A stretch of DNA of 10,443 bases from Hyphomicrobiales bacterium (lineage in GTDB: Bacteria; Pseudomonadota; Alphaproteobacteria; Rhizobiales; Aestuariivirgaceae). The translations under genes and the position numbers were made by a program. The notes beneath the pieces were generated by a model, which ran no database searches, had not been told where the DNA came from, and saw only the letters and a program-made list of their open reading frames with translations. Below are positions 1-4,355 of this stretch, piece after piece (positions within the stretch are counted from its first letter, which is position 1; each line of letters starts with the position of its first letter). The stretch is taken from NCBI GenBank assembly GCA_027031305.1, contig JALVRJ010000332.1, forward strand, positions 1 to 10,443, read 5' to 3'.

Positions 1-1
1 C

Positions 2-253
2 CCCAACGCCCGGCCCACGCTCATGGGCTTCCCCGTGGTGGAGGTGGAGACCATGCCGGACATCGCCGCCGGCGCGCACGCCATTGCGTTTGGCGACTTC
101 CGCCGTGGCTACCTGGTGGTGGATCGCACCGGCGTGCGCGTGCTGCGCGACCCGTTCACGGCCAAGCCGTATGTGCTGTTCTACACCACGAAGCGCGTCG
201 GCGGCGGCGTGCAGGACTTCGCCGCCATCAAGCTGCTGGAATTCAGCGTGTAA
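2..253 (+). CDS. HK97-fold major capsid protein, C-terminal 83 residues (RcGTA g5 type), partial at left edge
   Basis: The reading frame is open from the window edge and ends at TAA 251-253. The 83 visible residues (…RPTLMGFPVVEVETMPD… then …RGYLVVDRTGVRVLRDPFTAKPYVLFYTTKRVGGG…) look like the end of a phage HK97-type major capsid protein: the LMGFPVV segment, a GDF-x(3)-Y turn, the RD-PF pair and the final FYTTKRVGGGV…A-IKLLEFS strand are typical of that family. By family knowledge it forms the head shell. It is followed by the connector, stopper and tail genes in RcGTA order, which supports the call. An ATG at position 23 is internal and is not the start. The first three quarters or so of the gene, and the portal and protease genes expected before it, are outside the window. 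Confidence 0.85.
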   Translation, partial: PNARPTLMGFPVVEVETMPDIAAGAHAIAFGDFRRGYLVVDRTGVRVLRDPFTAKPYVLFYTTKRVGGGVQDFAAIKLLEFSV

Positions 254-277
254 TCAACGAGCAGGGCGGCATTTTCC

Positions 278-416
278 CGTCACCCCGGCGCAAGCCGGGG
301 TCTCGTGCCACAGACGATGCACTGGCGAATTTCTCGTCATCCTGGCGAAAGCCAGGATCTCGGGTCACAGGCTCATGTATCAATGGCGTGAGATACCGGC
401 TTTCGCCGGTATGACG
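278..416. repeat. Composite palindromic repeat, copy 1: three REP-like hairpins in the gap after the capsid gene
   Basis: Three stem-loops are visible: 283-300 (7-bp stem, loop GCAA), 339-358 (8-bp stem, loop GAAA) and 393-412 (8-bp stem, loop TTTC). The first two carry CGTCA on their left; the third is inverted, with ATGACG on its right, so the layout is forward-forward-reverse. Units 2 and 3 also pair with each other: CTCGTCAT at 333-340 against ATGACGAG at 411-418, and GGCGAAAGCC at 344-353 against GGCTTTCGCC at 398-407. The block could therefore fold as one imperfect palindrome of about 85 bp. The same arrangement recurs at 3281-3420 with matching spacing. The pattern resembles REP/BIME elements known in many proteobacteria; the specific family is not identified. 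Confidence 0.85.
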
Positions 417-467
417 AGGAAAATGTCCAGCGAAGATATATATGACCGCACCCTGAACACGCGAACA

Positions 468-500
468 GGGCAGGGGGGCGCTCTCACGCGCTCCCCGCCC
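468..500 (+). promoter_or_regulatory. Very stable hairpin between capsid and connector genes (possible partial terminator or mRNA stabiliser)
   Basis: Positions 468-481 pair with 488-500 around a 6-nt loop (TCTCAC, 482-487). The result is a 13-bp, almost all G-C stem with one G·U pair (477/492) and one bulged A (472). It is not part of the repeat at 278-416 and has no second copy in the window. It ends 30 bp before the start of the connector gene. What follows is pyrimidine-rich (ACCTTCCCTTCC) but is not a run of T, so it is not a classic intrinsic terminator. Placement just after the most abundant structural gene suggests a role in separating capsid expression from downstream expression; this is inference. 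Confidence 0.5.
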
Positions 501-530
501 ACCTTCCCTTCCAAACGACAAGAGGCTCTC

Positions 531-1091
531 ATGCCGCTACAGAACGTCTCGCCGCCGGGCGGGCTGGCGGTGTCGCTCGCCCGTGCGAAGGAACATCTGC
601 GCGCCGACGATACCGCCGACGATGCGCTCATCACCGACATGATCGCCGCCGCCACCCGCCGCATCGAACGGGAAACGGGCCTGGCGCTCGTCACCAGCCA
701 GTGGCGGCTGCTGGCGGATGCCATGCCGCGCGATTGCACCTTCCGCATCCCGCTCGCGCCCGTCGCCAGCATCGACGAGGTCGCCGTGCGCACGGAAAGC
801 GGCTGGCAGACGGTGCCGGCCAGCGATTGGCAGGCCGACCTCGCCGCGCGCCCGGCCCGCCTCGTCGCCAGCGGTGAATGGCCCCGGCCCGATGGTGCGC
901 CGGGCGCCATCCGCATTACCTTCACCGCCGGCTTCGGCGCCACGCCGGAGGCCGTGCCGGAGGAGCTGCGCATGGCCGTGCTCATCCTCGCCGCGCACTA
1001 TTACGAATTCCGCGAGGGCGGCGCCGCGCCGAAAGGCCTGCCGCCGGAGGTCATTTCCCTCCTCACGCCGTGGCGGAACATCTCGCTCTGA
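531..1091 (+). CDS. Head-tail connector protein, gp6-like (RcGTA g6 type)
   Basis: This 186-aa protein fits the phage head-tail connector family (HK97 gp6-like / phiE125 gp8-like). It opens with a segment like LAVSLARAKEHLRAD and then DDALITDMIAAATRRIERETG-x-AL (about residues 15-55), the helical start characteristic of these connectors. A beta-rich middle follows with P-x-APVASIDEVAV (about 80-90). Near the end is a helix, PEELRMAVLILAAHYYEFREG (about 142-163). By family knowledge it forms a ring under the portal, on which the stopper and tail attach. The ATG at 531 is chosen because AGAGG (521-525) lies 5 bp upstream and the family N-terminus begins there. The frame is open much further upstream through the repeat, but that stretch is not protein-like. 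It lies 8 bp before the next gene. Confidence 0.8.
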   Translation: MPLQNVSPPGGLAVSLARAKEHLRADDTADDALITDMIAAATRRIERETGLALVTSQWRLLADAMPRDCTFRIPLAPVASIDEVAVRTESGWQTVPASDWQADLAARPARLVASGEWPRPDGAPGAIRITFTAGFGATPEAVPEELRMAVLILAAHYYEFREGGAAPKGLPPEVISLLTPWRNISL

Positions 1092-1099
1092 ATCGGATC

Positions 1100-1456
1100 A
1101 TGAGAAACAACCATCCCCGCATCGCCCGGCTCGGCGTTCGCGTAACGCTGGAGCAGCCACAGGCAACGGAAGACGAACTGGGCGGCCGCGCCATCACCTG
1201 GAACGCGCTCGCCACCTTCTGGGCCGGCATCGAACCACTCATCAGGCGCGAAACCGCCGATAGTCTCTGGCACGACCAGCCGGCGGGCCGCCTGCGCGCC
1301 CGCATCTGGCTGCGCCAGCGTTCGGACGTCACGCCCGCCCCCGGAATGCGCCTCGTCGAGGCCGCCACCGGGCGCGCCTGGCACATCGGGGCCGTGGCCG
1401 ACCCGGACGGCGCCCGCCGTTACTGGCTCTGCCTGTGCGAGGCGAGGCCACTGTGA
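1100..1456 (+). CDS. Head-tail stopper/adaptor protein, SPP1 gp16-like (RcGTA g7 type)
   Basis: The 118-aa product has the size and pattern of the phage head-tail adaptor (head closure) family. It has an N-terminal R-V-T-LEQP strand (about residues 13-19), then W-x-ALATFWAGIEPLIRRE (about 34-49), an arginine-rich strand (RARIWLRQRSDVTPAPGMRL) and a C-terminal GRAWHIGAVADPDGARRYW strand. The 'W-x-x-L…VWA-I-P' core and the 'I-R-x-R-x-D-V-x-x-G-M-R' strand are typical of this family. By family knowledge it sits between connector and tail and closes the head after DNA packaging. It follows the connector gene by 8 bp. Its TGA (1454-1456) shares its last base with the ATG of the next gene, which implies translational coupling. 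Confidence 0.75.
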   Translation: MRNNHPRIARLGVRVTLEQPQATEDELGGRAITWNALATFWAGIEPLIRRETADSLWHDQPAGRLRARIWLRQRSDVTPAPGMRLVEAATGRAWHIGAVADPDGARRYWLCLCEARPL

Positions 1457-1641
1457 TGAAGCCTCCGTCCGCCATTCTCCGCGCCCGCCTCGAGGCGCTG
1501 GCCCGCCGCCTGCACGCGCGCTTGCCGCAAGGTGCCGCCATCTGGGCCGAGGCGATTGACGACGAACGGGGCGAGCTGCGCCTGCTCGCCCCGCGCCATC
1601 TGAAACCGTTCATCCGCAAGCTGATGGAGCGCCAGCCATGA
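1456..1641 (+). CDS. Small basic protein of unknown function between g7- and g8-type genes
   Basis: A 61-aa ORF starts at the ATG overlapping the stop of the stopper gene (TGATGA at 1454-1459) and ends with TGA overlapping the next ATG (ATGA at 1638-1641). Coupling at both ends argues strongly that it is translated. The product is Arg/Leu/Ala-rich, mostly helical in pattern (ILRARLEALARRLHARLP), with an acidic middle (EAIDDERGELRLL) and a basic tail (HLKPFIRKLMERQP). I do not recognise the family with confidence. Its position, between head-closure and tail-terminator genes, is where HK97 gp10-like or other head-tail proteins often sit, but it is much shorter than HK97 gp10. It may be a reduced version of such a protein or a separate small factor. 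As I recall it, the standard RcGTA cluster has no separate gene here. Confidence 0.6.
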   Translation: MKPPSAILRARLEALARRLHARLPQGAAIWAEAIDDERGELRLLAPRHLKPFIRKLMERQP

Positions 1642-2051
1642 CCATCCATGCCGCAACCGCCCTGGAAAAGGCCATCGTCCAGCAACTGCGCAACGATGCC
1701 ACGCTCACGGGTCTGCTGGGGGGCGCGAAGGTGTACGACCACGCCCCCCGCCGCGAGGAACCGCCCTACATCACCGTCGGCGACATCGAGACCACGGCCT
1801 GGGACACCTTTCAGGCCCGCGGCCACCAGCACCGGCTCACCTTGCACGTGTGGACGGATCACCGTGGCCGGCGGGAGGCCTTCCGCATCCTCCACCGGCT
1901 GGACGAGCTGCTGGACGAGGCGGCGCTGACGCTGGACGGCGGCCATCACCTGGTGAGCCTGCGAACCACCTTCTGGACGGCGCTGCCCGACCCCAACGGC
2001 CGCCACGTGCGCGGCCTCATCCGCCTGCGCGCCATCACCCATATCGTCTGA
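1638..2051 (+). CDS. Tail terminator / tail completion protein, DUF3168 family (RcGTA g8 type)
   Basis: This 137-aa protein matches the DUF3168 pattern. It has an N-terminal A-x-ALEKAIVQQLRNDATLTGLLGG helix and loop (residues about 6-29), then VYDHAPR-x-EEPPYITVGD (about 32-50), then the strand HRLTLHVWTDHRGRREAFRILHRLDELLD (about 64-92), and a C-terminal strand ending in RLRAITH. The 'Y-x-P…PYI-x-G' and 'L-x-V-W-S/T-x-x-x-G' signatures are the main evidence. By family knowledge it forms the ring that ends tail-tube growth and joins tail to head. It begins by an ATGA overlap with the 61-aa gene and is followed by a 129-bp gap carrying inverted repeats. Confidence 0.85.
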   Translation: MTIHAATALEKAIVQQLRNDATLTGLLGGAKVYDHAPRREEPPYITVGDIETTAWDTFQARGHQHRLTLHVWTDHRGRREAFRILHRLDELLDEAALTLDGGHHLVSLRTTFWTALPDPNGRHVRGLIRLRAITHIV

Positions 2052-2053
2052 AG

Positions 2054-2133
2054 CCTGTGGCCACCTTGAAAATCCTCCCCCTGGCAGGGGGAGGTCGGCC
2101 CCGTCAGGGGCCGGGAGGGGGTCGGGCCACAGG
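2054..2133. repeat. Small MITE-like element: outer inverted repeat enclosing two hairpins
   Basis: The outer arms are CCTGTGGCC (2054-2062) and its exact reverse complement GGCCACAGG (2125-2133). Inside lie two perfect stem-loops: CCTCCCCC/GGGGGAGG (2074-2081 with 2087-2094, 5-nt loop) and GGCCCC/GGGGCC (2097-2102 with 2107-2112, loop GTCA). The left arm begins 3 bp after the DUF3168 stop. The right end lies 48 bp before the tail tube gene, leaving that gene's ribosome binding site intact. The inner hairpin resembles widely scattered 'CCTCCCCC…GGGGGAGG' repeats of alphaproteobacteria (from general knowledge). No target-site duplication was identified. Confidence 0.65.
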
Positions 2134-2180
2134 TTCCGGGCGATCCCTTTCCTCGCAATTGCTACAGAAAGGATGCTTCC

Positions 2181-2594
2181 ATGTCTGCCCAGAAAGGACG
2201 CGACCTGCTGCTGAAGGTGGATTCCGACGGCCTCGGCACGTTCACCGCCGTCGCCGGCCTGCGCAGCCACCGCCTGAGTTTCGCCACCGGCACGGCGGAC
2301 GCCACGCACCAGCTGTCCCCCGGCCAGTGGCGCGAGTTGCTCGCCGGCGCCGGCGTTCGCCATGCTTCCATCTCGGGAAGCGGCATCTTCCGCGACGAGC
2401 CCAGCGACGCCCTCGTGCGCCAGTTCTTCTTCGACGACGTCATTCGCGACTGGCAGGTGATCGTGCCCGATTTCGGCATCGTCCAGGGGCCGTTCCAGAT
2501 CACGGCGCTGGAATATGCCGGCGAACACGAGGGCGCACTCACCTTCGAGCTGTCGCTGGAATCCGCCGGTCAGCTCACTTTCACCGCCATCTGA
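2181..2594 (+). CDS. Major tail (tube) protein, TP901-1 family (RcGTA g9 type)
   Basis: The 137-aa product begins with AQKGRDLLLKVD and G-x-F-x-x-VAGLR, the usual opening of the TP901-1/GTA major tail protein family. Its middle contains W-R-ELLAGAGVRHASISGSGIFRD (about residues 50-72), where 'Sv-s-GsGiF-D' is a family hallmark, then an RQFFFDDVIRDWQVIVPDFG stretch. It ends G-x-F-QITALEYAGEHEGALTFE-x-SLESAG, also typical. It polymerises as stacked rings to make the non-contractile tail tube. The start is well set: AAAGGA at 2168-2173 lies 7 bp before the ATG. Downstream lies the AT-rich gap at 2595-2761 instead of the tight packing seen in compact GTA operons. Confidence 0.85.
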   Translation: MSAQKGRDLLLKVDSDGLGTFTAVAGLRSHRLSFATGTADATHQLSPGQWRELLAGAGVRHASISGSGIFRDEPSDALVRQFFFDDVIRDWQVIVPDFGIVQGPFQITALEYAGEHEGALTFELSLESAGQLTFTAI

Positions 2595-2761
2595 ACGGCG
2601 GAAACCGCCTTCGTTCAACCTGAATCAACTTCTCAAGCGAGGTTGAATCGGAATGTGAATATCTACGCTGACACAACCTAAAGAAGCACGCGCTTCTCAA
2701 TACGAAACAAAAGGTTGCAAAAGAACATGAAAACAGAATCGGAAGTTGAGGAACCACTCAC
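2595..2761. other. AT-rich gap with inverted repeats between tail tube gene and g10-type gene
   Basis: No gene is seen here. By count, 2641-2760 is about 42% G+C, against roughly two thirds in the genes around it. Three short inverted repeats are present: GGCGG-AAA-CCGCC (2597-2609), TTCAACCT (2614-2621) with AGGTTGAA (2640-2647), and AGAAGC-ACGC-GCTTCT (2682-2697). The first could act as a weak terminator after the abundant tail tube gene. AT-rich DNA at this place could also hold a promoter for the distal tail genes. I looked for -35/-10 pairs with 16-18 bp spacing and found none convincing. TGAGGA near 2747-2752 is a plausible ribosome binding site for the gene at 2762. Confidence 0.45.
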
Positions 2762-3100
2762 ATGCCGCGTTCGCCGGACATCATCGCCTGTCTGAACGGC
2801 GAGAAATATCGCCTGCGCCTCACTCTGGGCACGTTGGCCGAACTGGAGGAGGCGCTGGGCGCCGATAGCCTCCTGGCGCTGGTCGAGCGTTTCGAGCAGG
2901 GCCGCTTCACCAGTCGCGATCTCATCCGCCTTGTTGCCGCCGGCCTGCGCGGCGCGGGCCATGCCGTCACCGACGAGGAGGTGGCGGGGATGACCCATCC
3001 GGACGGCGTGCAGGGCTTCGTCACGCTGGCCGCGCACCTGCTGGCTGCCGCTTTCCCCGCCGTGAATTCGCGGCAAAGCGTGCCGGACGGGCAAACATGA
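2762..3100 (+). CDS. GTA gp10-like tail assembly protein (Phage_TAC_11 / DUF3356 type)
   Basis: The 112-aa protein has the pattern of the RcGTA g10 family. A short N-terminal beta hairpin (residues about 9-18, LNGEKYRLRLTLGTLAELEEALG) is followed by the 'L…L-x-L-GeLaeLE-xa' helix start. Next comes a linker with F-EQGRFTSRDLIRLVAAGLRGAGHAVTDEEV (about 44-73). The helix-turn-helix run 'D-hh-hhaagLrgaG…t-eeVa-m' is characteristic. A final alanine-rich helix (LAAHLLAAAFP) precedes a short polar tail. By family assignment it is a tail assembly chaperone-like protein that would act with the tape measure protein. Its stop is reached by an ATGA overlap (3097-3100) with the next small gene, so the pair is probably translationally coupled. 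Confidence 0.8.
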   Translation: MPRSPDIIACLNGEKYRLRLTLGTLAELEEALGADSLLALVERFEQGRFTSRDLIRLVAAGLRGAGHAVTDEEVAGMTHPDGVQGFVTLAAHLLAAAFPAVNSRQSVPDGQT

Positions 3101-3276
3101 CCCGATTTCCTTTCCAGCGGCTTTACGTGCTGGCGGTGCTGCGGCTGGGGATTGCGCCATCGGAGTTCTGGGGCATGACCCCGCGCGAGCTGTTCGCGTT
3201 GCTGAAGCACGCGCTGCCACCCGCGCCGCCTGACCGCGCCACCCTGGAAGACCTCATCAGGCGCTATGGTGATTGA
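3097..3276 (+). CDS. 59-aa tail assembly chaperone, Phage_TAC_6 / TIGR02216 type (RcGTA g10.1 type)
   Basis: A 59-codon gene starts at ATG 3097, inside the ATGA overlap with the gp10-like gene, and ends at TGA 3274-3276. It is short enough to be missed by a 60-codon cutoff. The protein starts MTRFPFQRLYVLAVLRLGIAP and continues SEFWGMTPRELFALL (residues about 22-36). The 'RLG-x-x-P-x-eFW-x-mTP-rEL' core is the signature of this small phage/GTA family, which sits directly before the tape measure gene in RcGTA-like clusters. The C-terminus (DRATLEDLIRRYGD) is a short helix, also typical. In RcGTA this gene follows g10, as here. By comparison with other siphoviruses the pair g10/g10.1 probably assists tape measure folding; that role is inferred. 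Confidence 0.85.
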   Translation: MTRFPFQRLYVLAVLRLGIAPSEFWGMTPRELFALLKHALPPAPPDRATLEDLIRRYGD

Positions 3277-3280
3277 AGAG

Positions 3281-3420
3281 CATTATCCCGGCGCAAGCTG
3301 GATTGCGTGCCATAGACTGCTGCATTTGTGAGTCTCTCGTCATCCTGGCGAAAGCCAGGATCTCAAGCCTCAGGCATATGCATCAAGTGGCACGAGATAC
3401 CGGCTTATGCCGGCACACCG
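3281..3420. repeat. Composite palindromic repeat, copy 2: degenerate three-hairpin element before the tape measure gene
   Basis: This is a second copy of the element at 278-416 in the same orientation. Hairpin 1 is decayed (3286-3303, with mismatch and G·U). Hairpin 2 is intact (ATCCTGGC 3342-3349, GAAA, GCCAGGAT 3354-3361). Hairpin 3 is CCGGC 3400-3404 with GCCGG 3409-3413. Distances match copy 1: 38 nt between hairpins 1 and 2 in both, and 34 versus 35 nt between 2 and 3. The spacers themselves are alike (for example CGTGCCA-AGAC and GGC-TATG-ATCAA), so the whole 140-bp unit is homologous, not just its hairpins. It begins 4 bp after the stop of the 59-aa gene and ends 21 bp before the tape measure start. 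Confidence 0.85.
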
Positions 3421-3441
3421 TGGAAAGACAGAGCAACCATC

Positions 3442-3984
3442 ATGCCCGATCAACTGGAAGAAGTCGTTATTCCCGTGCGGCTGGAAACGGCGCGCATGCG
3501 GCACGAGATGCAACAGATTCAGCGTCTTTCCGCCGGTTTCGCCAGCACCATCAGCCGTGGTTTCGCCGATGCCATCCTGTCGGGACGCAAGTTCTCCGAT
3601 GTATTGCGCTCCATCGCCCGCTCGCTCATCCGCATGTCCCTGCAGGCGGCGTTGAAGCCCCTGATCGGGGGTCTCACATCGGCCATTGGCGGCGCGCTGG
3701 GCAGTGTGATGCCCTTCGCTCGCGGTGGCGTGGTGAACGGCCCGACGCTCTTTCCCATGGCCCGCGGCATGGGGCTGATGGGCGAGGCCGGGCCGGAAGC
3801 GGTATTGCCGTTGGCGCGCGGGCCGGATGGCCGGCTGGGCGTGCGCGCGCAAGGTGGCGGTGCGGCGTCTGTCAACATAACCATGAACATCAGCACGCCA
3901 GATGCCGAGAGCTTCCGTCGCAGCCGTGGCCGCATCGCCGCCGAACTGGCCCGCGCCGTCGCCGAAGGCCAGCGCCAGCTATGA
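3442..3984 (+). CDS. Short tail tape measure protein (RcGTA g11 type)
   Basis: The 180-aa product has the RcGTA g11 layout. An N-terminal helical part (LETARMRHEMQQIQRLSAGFASTISRGFADAILSGR, about residues 14-49) is followed by FSDVLRSIARSLIRMSLQAALKPLIGGL (about 51-78), with a glycine-rich hydrophobic continuation. Next is the conserved FARGGVVNGPTLFPMARG-x-GLMGEAGPEAVLPL block (about 92-125), and then a C-terminal segment with VNITMNISTPDAESFRRS. The 'GG-V…G-T-F…G-x-x-G-x-x-GE-AGPEA-h-P-L' block is shared with lambdoid tape measure C-termini. It would set tail length and occupy the tube. The ATG at 3442 is chosen from the family start; no clear Shine-Dalgarno is seen, perhaps because the upstream DNA is repeat. 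Its TGA overlaps the stop of the antisense nucleotidyltransferase gene. Confidence 0.8.
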   Translation: MPDQLEEVVIPVRLETARMRHEMQQIQRLSAGFASTISRGFADAILSGRKFSDVLRSIARSLIRMSLQAALKPLIGGLTSAIGGALGSVMPFARGGVVNGPTLFPMARGMGLMGEAGPEAVLPLARGPDGRLGVRAQGGGAASVNITMNISTPDAESFRRSRGRIAAELARAVAEGQRQL

Positions 3985-4305
3985 CAAGGCAGCCATCTGA
4001 TGATTGGCGGCATGCAGCGTCTTGCGCATTTTCTCGATGGAACGGATGAGATGTGGATTGCGCAGCGAGTGCCGGGTCAGAAGCTGCACGGGCTGGTCGA
4101 ACAGCCGCTCCAGCGCTTCCAGCAGCCCGAAATACTGATCCGCCGGCCCCATGCCGGGCGCAGGGTCGAACTCCACCAGCAGATCGATATCGCGCGGCTC
4201 TCCATCGTCGCGTGCCGCCGATCCGAACACGTCCAGCCGCCGCACATGATAGCACCGGCACAGCGTTTCGATGGCCGCGCGTTGTTTATCGATCACTGGA
4301 TGCAT
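3979..4305 (-). CDS. Solitary nucleotidyltransferase-fold protein (MNT-like, DNA polymerase beta superfamily), antisense to the tail genes
   Basis: The 108-aa product has the minimal nucleotidyltransferase pattern: FGSAAR with GS at residues 28-29, then D39-x-D41 in RDIDLLVEF. This fits the superfamily hG[GS]…DhDh motif. The third acidic position expected in the later 'VDLLT/VDLVT' strand is Gln here (Q74 in PVQLLT), so catalysis is uncertain. The C-terminus (SLRNPHLIRSIEKMRKTLHA) matches the 'RNP-x-h-x-x-SI-e-x-x-r-x-x-hYA' tail of stand-alone family members. Such proteins often pair with a HEPN (HepT) partner as an antitoxin, but no HEPN gene is adjacent. The start at 4305 is preferred over an ATG 24 bp upstream because AGGAGG lies 5 bp before it. 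Its TAG (3979-3981) overlaps the tape measure stop region by 6 bp. It is the only opposite-strand gene, hence probably an acquired cargo gene. Confidence 0.8.
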   Translation of the reverse strand: MHPVIDKQRAAIETLCRCYHVRRLDVFGSAARDDGEPRDIDLLVEFDPAPGMGPADQYFGLLEALERLFDQPVQLLTRHSLRNPHLIRSIEKMRKTLHAANHQMAALS

Positions 4306-4310
4306 CGTTT

Positions 4311-4316
4311 CCTCCT
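4311..4316 (-). promoter_or_regulatory. Strong Shine-Dalgarno (AGGAGG) of the nucleotidyltransferase gene
   Basis: On the minus strand AAAAGGAGG (4319-4311) lies 5 bp before the ATG at 4305-4303. This is a full match to the anti-SD and among the strongest in the window. It decides the start against the upstream in-frame ATG at 4329, which has no comparable site. Confidence 0.75.
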
Positions 4317-4355
4317 TTTCCCGGCTCAATCTACCACGAATAGGATGTTTCCGAA

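Noticed and set aside
278..416. Possible CRISPR array in the hairpin-rich gaps
   Set aside because: Only two or three units per gap, with differing orientation and unequal spacers; the spacers themselves are conserved between the two copies, the reverse of what CRISPR spacers do.
435..443. GATATATAT as a -10 element of a promoter for the connector operon
   Set aside because: No acceptable -35 hexamer lies 16-18 bp upstream (the place is occupied by the end of hairpin 3), so the AT run alone was not enough to call it.
84..530. Upstream extension of the connector gene in the same open frame
   Set aside because: The extension runs through the capsid gene in another frame and through the palindromic repeat. 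The family N-terminus and a ribosome binding site both point to ATG 531.
1329..2618. 429-codon open frame on the minus strand
   Set aside because: It is antisense to the stopper, small, DUF3168 and tail tube genes, crosses the inverted-repeat element, and gives a low-complexity product with no motif.
3328..3441. Upstream start for the tape measure gene at 3328
   Set aside because: The added residues would be encoded by the repeat copy at 3281-3420, and the family-like N-terminus begins at 3442.
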